Positions 43,995 through 55,900 of a stretch of 64,000 bases of DNA are shown here, in pieces (position 1 is the first letter of the stretch; each line of letters opens with the position of its first letter). Source of the DNA: Ciona intestinalis (taxonomy: Eukaryota > Chordata > Ascidiacea > Phlebobranchia > Cionidae). The translations under genes were made by a program, and so were the position numbers. Below the pieces are notes generated by a model. The model ran no database searches. It worked only from the letters and a program-made list of their open reading frames with translations, and was not told where the DNA came from. The DNA is taken from the NCBI RefSeq assembly GCF_000224145.3, contig NC_020173.2, positions 5,341,039 through 5,405,038 on the forward strand, in the 5' to 3' direction.

Positions 43995-46900
43995 CTAAAA
44001 ATATTAAAAATACTTTTCAAAACTTTTCTAAAAATATTTCTTCATTTTTTTTTTATTGCTTAATTTGAACATCGATGTTATAACGAATGGCGTTGCCTGC
44101 CATGCAAGAATACACACTTTTTATTTATTCATTCACTCATTTATTTACTATTTTATTTATTTATTCAACCATTTATTTATTCATTCATATATTTACTCTT
44201 TTAATCATTTTTTTTTTTGCTTTTTTAGAGAGAATTTTTTTGCTTTATTAGGAGTTAGGACACCAATGTTATATCGTTTGGCGTTGCCCGCCACACAAGA
44301 ATAAATAGGTTTTATTTATTCAATTTATTTATTAATGCATTCGTCACCTGTTGTAAGTATATTGACTTTCAGCCCTGAAGAAATACACGTGGGTTTTAAA
44401 CTTGAGTTTGAAAACGAAATCTTTCCGTATTCCATCGGCTTCAGTTGGTGAATTGATGGTGTAACCGAGCAGTGGAAGGCTTGCTAGTGGTGATTCATCC
44501 TATAGTGGAAATTCAATGTTTAATAAAAAAGTGTTCGTGTAGTATTAGAGGCAAAATTAGTATTATATATAGTAGGGTGGGGGAAGATGGAAAACTTTAT
44601 TATTCTACTTTCTCATCCCATCTGTGTAGTAAACAAAGAACATTCCAAGAATTATAAAACTGTATCCTCATGAGTCCCATAGACTGTTGTTAATTGTTTA
44701 AAACACGATCAAGACATTTAGAAATTATGTGCTAAAGGTGTATCTTGATTTTTGAATATTGTGTAAATTAAATATTCTTTTTACCGGGAACCTGGGATTG
44801 AGGCCAGCGTTGGACTATTGCACAAAGACCAAAAAGTGTCATACATCAACAACTGGACTGTTATTTTAATAAAATACTGTACCAGCCATCAAACTGTTTA
44901 CCTGGTTTGACTTGTAGAAGAATAGACAGAAATTGGTGAAAACAACCCACAACTTTTGCCAACCGTTTGAATTCTTGAATTTTCTCAACAAATATCCACT
45001 TAGTTGATTCTGTTGGAAAAAAGATCGAACTTTCTTGTTTATTTTTGTTATGTAGTCCATATAAATTGTAACATGTAAAGCCCATGTAAAATATTTAGCT
45101 TTTTATGTAAAAAACGTTTTAAACAAAAAATTTTTTTCAAAACAAACTTGGTTAAAAAACTTTTTTATAAACATTGTTTAAAAACTTAGTTTGAAAATTA
45201 AAACTGTTTTTTAAAAAAAGGAAAAATCGTAAAAGTTTCACCCACCTTTAGCGAGACCAGGTGATCCGACGAGCTGACACTTGTGTTGCGATGCCAACAG
45301 ACATGCATAGTGGCGTTGGATCGATGCTGCATCGGGGGTTTCAATCTTTCCATCGAGTTACGAACCGAGCCCTCGCCATCTTCCGAGGATTGCTCCATGG
45401 AGAGGCGACTCAGAGATCCTGGAAAGAAGTCGATAATTTAATGATGATCTTTTATTTGTTTTAAGGACATAGGCGTTGCGTTAATCATTAGGGGTAGAGT
45501 CACTCCAAATTTTAAAATAAATCACCCTATCTCTCAACACCACAGTTTTAAACCTAAAACAGCTTTTACTTTGCTGTCAGGTAGCTAAACAACAAGCAGA
45601 GCTAAAGCAAAGTATATTTGCACTCACTACTTTAATCAAAAATAATAAAAAATTAATCACTTTATTCCACCAAAATTTAATCACTTTATCACATCAGTCA
45701 TTTGATGAAATGTCTAGTAATCCCACCTGCAGCATTGTTAAGGGGCGACTCATACATTTCCATTTCTCTCCCAGCTCGTGCAATGGCGACACTGAAGTCC
45801 TCCAGCCATTTATCCATCTCTTCCTGCGTTGCTGCGGCAACGATGACCGTCTTGGAAGCGGAGAGAATACTGAAACAATTCGGAACCGCGCTCTCGCCTT
45901 CATTTACCTCAATCTAGAGAAAAATTAAATCTTGTAAGTAATTTTTGGTGGTTGACTTCAGCTCAGAAAATAAGATTTGTAAACTTTTTAGTTTTTGGAA
46001 AAATAGTAGTATTTTAAATAGGGTAAAATGTAATTATTCAGATATGAATTATTTTTTGTACAGTATATTTTGGCCTAAAATAAAAAATATATTTGTTGTG
46101 TGTTTTTTTTTTCCTAAAAAAAAAGAGATAACAATCCCTTGAATCAAATCCTTCACCCAAGGAGTTAAAATACATTTGTAAACAGAAGTGTTGGAGTTAT
46201 GAACCTAATCTGACAAAAACCCTATGCCCTCAAGGGCCTTGTTTCAAATCTACCACTTACGATCATTCCTTGCAAAGGAAGTTCAGCATGGACCTTGAAT
46301 TGGTTGGTAGAAGTGACCCCTTTGCTTGTATATACAAGGCAGTCAGAGAAGAGGAAGAAGAGTCTTTGTTGGAATCCTTTCCGCGATAATTTGTATAAAC
46401 TTCCCTCTCTAATAAAAGTCTGAAGAAAAACCAATGATAAGAATTTCAACTATGCTTTAAAATTCAATAAAGATAAAGTTTTAGTTTAATTCAAAACTGG
46501 TCAAGTTTTTTTACGAACAGCCACCCACAGGTTATAGTTACTCCTGTAAAACAGAAATCACAAAACTCCTTTTTTTTGTCCCGATTCTTATCCTGCGGGA
46601 TTCGTTTTTATCCAAAAAACGTCCAACATGTGCACACTTGTCAAATTTATGCTATGATTCAACCACAGCTCATACCCGGTTAGGTTTCAACAAATGTTCC
46701 ACGCCAATCAAGTCACGTCTCAACTGCGCCATCTTCTGGAGGTTGTGAGCTCGCTTGAGACGCTCCTGGGTGGCAGTACAGAGCACACATGCTTCCTTGT
46801 AAGCTGATTGTAGATCAGGATGTTGCTGTAATGTTGATTCAGCCTCATAGTAGTTCATTAAGCCTGGAAAAATGTAAAAAATTGATAAAGTAAATACAAA

Positions 46901-49900
46901 AGTTAAACATAACAAGGCATCGTTTTTAAACAAACACAGTTATTCTTTTTATTCAATAAATCAATAAATAATATAAAATATAAACATAAATAAACTCAAA
47001 ATAAATTTTGGATCTAAAAAATTTAAAAAAAAAAAAATAAAAAAATATAGAAAAAAACAACTTATACTACATTTCATTTCTCATTCGAGTTTAAAAAAGT
47101 GAATAAACAATAAAAATAACTCACGCTCAGTAATCAACTTGTAGTGTGCGATTCTCTGCATAGGTTTGAGTAGGAAAGAGTTGAACGGCAGGTAGCAAAC
47201 TTTCTGTAGTTCAAACTCCCGGTACAGAGATTCAAACTTTGGTTCTGCGTCTCCAACTTCTTCAATTGCTGTGATGAGCGATTCACCATTCTCAAGCGAA
47301 GCAAGATATTTCTGTGTGTATGGGTGGCTTGAATAAAAAAACATTTTTGAGGGGAATATAAAAATTGTACAGTACTGTGGGGGAGAATGGGACAAAGTGA
47401 GAAAGGATATTTCTGTGTACATGGATGGTAAGAAAATATTTTACGAAAAATTATTTTTTAACAGTAAAATATATTTTAACCATAAAAATTATATTTTAGC
47501 AATATTTTGTCTCTTTAAATACAGTAACGAAGATCTGATAAATTGAAACAGTTTCTTTAATTTTTTGTTGCTGACCAATTCTTAGCTTTTTGTAACGATA
47601 AGGCAACGACAGTCATTATAACAAAGTTATTCTGTTTCATACACATCATGCCTGCCTACGAGTTACTTGTATGTAACTTTGTGAGTGATTATTTTATATT
47701 TTTTAAACAAAAAACGCCAAAAAGGTAAACCTTCAACACAAGCATGTGGCTCAACATCAGATCATCGACGAGTTGATCGTTGGTGGCTCCTGTTGATCCT
47801 CTCCCCTCCCAGGACGATAATCGATCATCCAAGGTACAGAGGAACTGCTGGTGAAGAGCCACAAGTGATCCGATTCCTCCAAAGAGCTGGTTCGCCGTGT
47901 TTTCGGGAAGAAGAGATTCAGAACCTTCTTTCTGTAGTGCTGACTTGAACCACTGGAAAAAGTTTAAAAAATCGTTAATTTTAATGTCACTTTTTATCAC
48001 AGAATGTAAAGTCTAGCTAAATACCAGACGAAATGTCAAAAAACACTACTTTTTATACCAGATGAGCCGCAAAAACAATATTAACATTACGGTTGGTAGC
48101 AGAAGTAACAGAATACAAAATCTTAAGTTCGATAAAAAAACATAATTCAGAATTAAAAAGCATTTATAAATCCACAACACAAAGCAATAATCAAGTAAAC
48201 TGGTACTTACTGTTGTGATAACTTCTAAATCTTTAACATATGTTCGTTCAGTTGTAAGTATTTCCTTTGCAATGTAGTAAGCTTGTGATGACGGGTAGCG
48301 CTGTAAGGATAAAATGTAAGGATGAAAATTAGAAACTTGCTGAAGTCAACGTGATACAATAAATTCCTAAATATCTTTATATTTAGGAATGCAGTAACTC
48401 GGTAACACGATTTTATGGAAATATGCGGTTTAAAAAGTTTTAGTCTGAATATGAGTAAACATAGGGGGCATGGGAGCCTATTTATATTAAGAGCCCTTGA
48501 GCAAAATAATGATTTATTGAGTACAGCATGGGTTTTAAGAGCTGCGGTTTAGAGTGTTGTGTGTGAATAAGTAGGACAGAGTGTTAGGAGTGTCAATTTG
48601 TTAAATTTAAATAAACTTAAGTGACATTGCATCCTCCCCCAAAAGAAAACACATTAATTTAAAGAATTCAAACACAGAGTCATTCACAAAATTTTGTAAA
48701 CTTCAATGGCTAAAATAAAACCTTTTTATAGTAAAAGCTTGGTTGCTACTTGCTAGCTATGGCACAATTATTTTAAACTTGAAGTTACAGAGCCATTTAA
48801 CACTTGGAGTGAAAGCTTAAATGAGATTGAAACAAAGGGATCAGGAAACTATTATTTATGCGAGTATGTTTGAAATATGGCTAAGATAAGAATGACATTT
48901 TCGACAAAACAAAACAGTTTGTGTTTCAAATTACTGTTTACAGGTAAAATTTTTAAACAACCCCAATTTAGCGGTTTTGGTTAACTCCCCATGTTTGGCA
49001 AGTTTTGTAAAATTATTATTATTTTAATTTCTGTTTAGTTAAACGATGGTAAACGTGCTGATTTTCATGCAGCCCATTAGTGACCACTGAGTTGGAGCAA
49101 TGTATTTAAAACTGTCTTTAAAATAAAACTTATCACGTGTTTAGTCCGCTTACAGTTTCATCAATTGGTATTTAAACCAATCAATTGTTTATAAATTTGA
49201 AAAACCTCATTTACATTAAAACTAATCTAATGTTTTGTTCACATTAGAATTAAAACAGATGTTTAGTTTAAAGTTACGAAACGTTTTTGATCAGTTGTTC
49301 AGATAACGTTAAAACTAATAAGGTATTCAGTTAGAGACTAAAACTGATCAGTTGTTGTTTTAATCAAAACTCATTTACTTATCAGATGTTTAGTTCACAT
49401 TAAAACTCCTTAGATGTTGGGTTAACTTACCGTTTCACTGCTCAGCGATGACGTGGACTTCAGCCCTCTAGTGGAGAGAAGTCCAGGAGGTGAAACAACG
49501 CTCGATGCAACGGATCCGTTAACCGAAAGTGCGGAAACTTCAGTGAGATCATTGGGGTCGGACATGCCACCTAACAGAAAAATCCAGTGTTTTTTAGAAA
49601 AAGGTAAGGATCTGGTGCTACGAAAATGTAACAAACAAAATCAAGTCCAACTAAATGTATTAAACAAATATATATTTCGCCGAAAAAGGTAAGGATCTGG
49701 TGCTACGAAAATGTAACAAACAAAATCAAGTCCAACCAAATGTATTAAACAAATATATATTTCGCCTACATCACATCGACACTCTCTTCTTCAAATTAAA
49801 ATTTTCAAACAAGTGTCCTTAAGTTTTAGGTAACTAAAAATTCATGTTTATATTACTATGTTGCTTCTGCTACCTGGCAATGTAAAGACACACTGGACAA

Positions 49901-52900
49901 GACATATAATGGCCATTTCTACAACTCATTCATTCATTTATTGTTATCACATTAGGACTATTGTTGTAGGAAATATTTACCTGAATGTAGATTAACAGGG
50001 GATGGAAGAGGTGCCACTTGCTCAGCAGATTTTGACTCATTCTGTGACTCAGCAGTTTGAGCAGTGGTGTCTGAATATTTAAAAAAATGAGCTCATAACG
50101 TTTGTTTTACCAAGATGTTTAAAACGGTTTTACAAAAAATTCAACATACAATGTTTATGATTTTACAAATGTAAAAATGTTTGAAATAAAACAATTTACT
50201 AAAGAAAAAATGTAACATTTTTTTTTTGTTTTACAACTTTTAGAGACAGAAATTTTTTTGAAAGTAAGAAACTAGTTAAAACAGGTTTGTGTTAGTTTAA
50301 TAAGTCAGTTATAACTAGTTAGAACAGGTTGTTATTTTAGTTGACAAAATGCAAAGTTACCTTAATGTTGAAGAAAAGGTTGTTAAAAGTATAATTTCCC
50401 AATCACAAATGACAAATTGTAGTAAATACCTGTAAATAACTCAACCTGCAACTTGAATAAAAGGTTCCATATTCTAAGAACACCACTGTTTCACCTTAAA
50501 ACCTAAAACCTGCATAATTTCTGTGTATTTTTCCTTCTAAATTTTAAAACTCATTTTTTGCCTTGTTTAACTTATTCTGTTCAAAAGTTGAAGAAATATT
50601 TGTTTCAAACCTAACAGCAACTTTATTTTACACAAAGTAACTCAAAACAACGAACATAAGTTAATAGACACAGAAATTCCACCGTTCAATTGTAAAAAAT
50701 GTACAGTTTTGGCTTGATGAACAAGTTCACAGTAAAAATGCACAATGAATAAAAATGGGAGATGACAAATTTAAAATGAACTTTGTGTGAAAGTTTTGGC
50801 TGAAATTTAATGACAAATAGTTTGTTTTTGGGCTCTTATCGTAAAAGGATTAAACTTGGTGGGTAAAACTATAAAAACATCATTTGTTTAATGCAAGGAA
50901 CTGATATTTTCATGGCTTTATGGACTTTTATAATAAAAAATTTAAAAGCACGGATGCAGAAATTTACGGCTACCTTTTTTGGCAATTTTGCTACATTTTG
51001 AAACGGCTGAATTTCTAATCAGGGAAATTTGTTGACAAATAAAATGTTTTAAATCAGTAACACAGAAGGCCCGGCTACAAATGACAACTGAGAGAAAGGC
51101 GAGGCACCGCATCATGCAACATGCAGTTAATGGAAGAAATAAGAGCAAACAGCCAGCCTAACTCCTAACACAAGTCAGGAATTCTTTTAACCAAGCGCCA
51201 ACAAAATCCGATTTAATTTAAACCAATTTTGTGTTGTTTTTTTTCTCACTGATTTTAGCAAAATTACAGCCAACTGCGAAAATTTCGACACTGATTCGAA
51301 AAGCAAAGCATTTCTTCTAGCACCTCACACCTGACCTGGTTCTCAAAGTTGAAGCGTGTCTTCATAATTGTGGTTTCTATACAACCCTGGACCAAAACTC
51401 TCGTTGTTGTTCGCGTTACGGCCAACCAGAGACACATTATTGTTGTTAAATCCATCGGAAACATTATAGAATGAGGTATCAGCTTCTTGCATGGAAAGAA
51501 CATCCACACTGCTCGATAACTGATGTCTATTTGGAGGAGCTGTGTGCTGATCCAGTTTATCCACAGATAAAGACTCGCGGATTCGGTCAAACGAAGCTTC
51601 CATCTCAACTGCAAAGGAAGAAAGAGCATCGTTGCTCCCATAGTCAGGTGCAGTGTAGTGGTCGTCAAACTTCATGGCAATGGGTGTGAGTATGTTTTTT
51701 GGAGGTAGGATTCGCTTATTAGGGGTTGTGAGTCTGAATTCACCATCAGACATCATTTCGTCTTCATACATCTCGTTCTCGCTGTCGTCTAAATCCGACC
51801 CTTCGTTGGAGCCGTTACACGCGAGAGTTCTAGTGGCGATGTCGAGCTCATGGAGAGCTTTGTCGATATCGGAATCCATGTTCGATGTTTCAGCATCATC
51901 TGGGATAGGGGGGCGAGTTGGTACGGAGTAGAATCCCGCTTTTATCATCTTCTGTTCAAGTGCTGCATACTGGCTTGGTGTTCGTGGCTCTCCAACTCCC
52001 ATACCAGGTATGCTAACTTCACTGGCAGAAAGACTGATGGTCTGGTTTTGATCATGGATGCTTTTCAATGCTGGGTTTTGGGGCCCAGCGCTCAGGTTTT
52101 TCGAGGCGTTAGATTCACTTCTTCGCGGCGGTTTTCGAAGTTTTACTTTGATGTTGAGGTCATCTGTGTTGATGTACTCCGCTGGAGTGTTTCCATTCAT
52201 TTTCGGCCACTGACGAACTGGAGCAGGGGTGCTTCGTGCCGATTTAGGAGGTAAAGGGGGCGGAGAAGGGAATGTATCGCTTGTATCGTCGCCGTCGTCC
52301 TGCCCCGTTGGCGGTGGTGGGGGTGGAGGAGGGGGTAGGGGGTGACTGTTGTATTTATAGCTCGAACTACTGCCTGACCTGGTGGAGTTAGACCTGGACT
52401 TGCTTATTCTGCTGGCTGGGCTGTCTGCTGAACTGGTGTTGGATTTAAGAGTATCTCGCGCATTCTCACTGTTGTCATTTGTGGGGGAAGTCGTTACTAT
52501 TACGTCGTGCCCGTTCAAGATATCAGGGCTTTTTAGTGACGAGCGATCACTGTTATTCGAGTTAATATGTCCGTCATGCATCACGCTGCTGTTGTTACCT
52601 GGTGCCTCGTCAGGCGTCTCATGGCTTGGCACCGATACTACGCTGCTGTGGAGGTGTTCACTTTCAACTTGCCACGCAGCAGTTGCCATGCTTGAAGGCG
52701 ACAACTCCTCTGGTTTTTCTTCCTTTTGTGAATAAACCAAACCATCTCCTTTAGAAGCCATGGTTAAGTCTGTGGAAAAAGAAGCATTATTTTCAAACCT
52801 AAAAAAAGGGTATTTCCAAACTTTTGGGAAAAAGTGTTTTTCTACAAACTTCAACAAAAAAAAAGTCCTAAAAGAAAGAAAAAGAAGAAAACAAAAAAAA

Positions 52901-55900
52901 GTCCTAAACAAAGGCAGAATTGGGTCATCACCCCAAATTTAACAGCTAGTTTTATTTTAGGGCAGAATTGGCTCATACAACTAAGTTTTACTGTTACTTT
53001 TATTTAAATACATATTCAATGTAGTGTTAGTTGTTACACACCTGGTGTGGTTGTAACATGACCATTGACCTCAGCTTCTGTTTTGATTGGACTTGGTATA
53101 CCAGAGTCGTCATGTTCCGTGGAGATTACTGACGGCTGTAACCAATGTTTCAATAATGAAGTAAAAACAATATTTTAATATAAAAATTTAAGGCTCCACA
53201 ACATAAAACATAATTTGTTCTTTTTCATAGGAATGCGTGTCTAACTATTCCTACATCCCCCGGATTTTAGTAAGTTTGCCCTCAACATAGAAGTAAGCTG
53301 TTTTATTTTACATGGGTGAGGTGTTATTTGGGTAAGGTGCGATTTAAGCTAGATTTGACCCATCACCTCAACCCAAAAGTGGGATGTTCTATTCCAGTGC
53401 TCTTCAACCTTTTTTTGGTTGGTGAACCCCTAAAGTTTTTGCGACAAACTCATGCACCCCTGGTTGTTTTAACGTAAAACTAATGACGTTTCGCAATTAC
53501 CAGTGATGCAAGATATGAAATTCATATAAAAAAAAACTGTAGGAAAGTGGCTAAGTTTGTTAAAAATGTTAAAAACTGAATATTACTGTTGAAGTTTGTG
53601 ATGCACCCTTGTATACCCTTTTGTTTTGGTGTACCCCTAGCACATTTTGGTGCACCGTGCACACCGGTTGAAGAGCACTGTTCTATTCGATCAGGTGGTA
53701 TATAAGTTAGAAGTGATTTAAGACAGATTCGAACCACTACCCCAACAACCCATTACTACAACACAGAGGTGGGCTGTTTTATTCTATATTGTTATATATG
53801 GGTGAAGTGTGATTTAGGCTCAATTTGGCCCATTACCCAAACACCCCCATTACTCCAACACAGAAGATGGTTCTTACCGTAACAGTTATAGCTGGAGAGT
53901 TAAACTGTGGTGTTCGGTTATTTGGTTGGATGGTTGGTTTCCTCGCTGAAGCTCGAACAAACGTTGTACGACGGAAGTTGCTGTTGCGTACTAACTCATG
54001 AAGCTGTTTCTGAGTTTTGCCGCTGGGTGTAATACGAAAATATGGTCAGTAATATAATTGTATAGGGATGTATATTCAAATGATTGTACAGGAAAATATG
54101 GTCATATCTAGGAATATTTTTAAAAAATATGGTCAATTATAAGGTTGTATAAAAAACATATTCATATTTGCAGTTGTGTAGGAAAATATGGTTAGTTCTG
54201 ATTCGGTAGCATTTTTTATAAAGCTATGTTTAACATAGTACTTTCAGTAAATTTTAGGCAGGAAAAAATTATCATATTTAAGATTGAATAGGAAAATGTG
54301 CTCGGGTTTTAGATGGTAAAGGGAAATGAAGTCAATTTTTTATATAATTTCATATGTAAGTGATATAAAGTTCCTGGCTGTGATGTAACAGCCAGGCAAG
54401 GATAAGTGTTCAAGGTTATACAAACTTAGACTAACAAGAGAAGGCCTAATATTTAAGTTAATACATTATAGCAATTCCTATAGTGATACCCACAACATAA
54501 CACACCTATATCTAAACGTAGATCCTCTCTTGATTATCTTTGGTTTTGGGGCTGGGTCTGGGTGAATTTCGAGTCGGAAGAATGCATGATACTCGATACA
54601 GTGACGCCAGAAGTTTTTACAAGTGTCTCGTGAAGCCATAACGAAAACTAGGATATCTCCAACATTTTGACCATTTTTCTATAATATAAATGAACGAATG
54701 TAACTTGTTTTATCCTCACGTTGCTGGAAAATTACATTCGTTATAACACTGGTGTTCACACACCCCGTGCCAGCTTACGAGTTACTATGTATGTTACTTT
54801 GTAAGTGTGTATAAATCCAAAGATTGTAATATGCTTGTACCATGCTACCAGACAGAAACCCACAAGTTATTCAGTAACAAGTGAGCTCTGCAAATATTAG
54901 CGGTGATAACAAAGGTGTTAAGTTAGGCATTGCCGGTAGTTAGGGATATACACTTAGGGTTTAGGAATTTAAGCTTCATAACTAACTCTAAACTGCAACC
55001 TGTAATGGCTTTAATTCACCCAATGGCACTTTGAAAAAAATATATATTTAAGTATAAATACCATATATGGAGAACCCAATTTAAAAAAAAAAAATTTTAT
55101 CATATTTTACAGATTTAAAACACATTACAAATTCGACAAAATAAATTAATACCTAAACACAACAGTATAAATTTTATGCTGCATAAAACAGCAATGCGTA
55201 ATTGGAAATAGAAATACTTTATTTTGCCTAATTTATTAAAATAGAATTAAAACATACTTTGAACACCTATATAAAAAAAAACTAAAAAAAACATGTTAAA
55301 AAATGTCTGACCACTATTTATATGTACGTATATAATATTTGACTGTTACGTATGTATAAAATGTCCGACTTTTATGATTGTATAGTATTAAATATCCCAT
55401 TCATTATTAAAAATACAAGTTTTGTCTTTGTTTCACATTTACACAGCATTATGGAGACTTAATTTGTAACAAGACGCCATTACAATACAAAGACTTACGT
55501 CAACGCTGGTTTCAGTTCTTAGTTTGATCAGGAATCGTTTTTTCTTAAAGCTAAGTTTTCGGATTCGCGCCCAGTTAAACGTGTTGATTTTGGAATTGCC
55601 CTGAAAGTAAAATATTAAAAAAATGATCGCTGTCTTTAAAATACTATTACTATGTCATACATTTAAAAGCTAAATGTATTATGTATACATATATACTAGT
55701 AAAACCCAAATAAAAACCCATTACAGCACACTTCAAAATGATGATTTTACATATTTTTACAAGGTATATTTTACACTTCACACACAAAAAAAATAAATTC
55801 ACTTTAAAAAAAAACTAAAAAAATATTAAATTAACTAGACTCACCCTAAACACCACGACCCCCATATGCGCCACTGCAAGCTTAATGTCGGTGTTTTCCT

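Larger units (their letters stand above)
48301..49430 (-). other. FARP intron 12
   Basis: 1.13 kb. 48,301-49,050 shows nothing recognisable; a family-3 repeat fragment and a degenerate minisatellite fill the rest. Confidence 0.6.

Noticed and set aside
53522..53737. 71-aa minus-strand ORF in FARP intron 8
   Set aside because: It lies mostly inside the hAT-like element and has no transposase motif.
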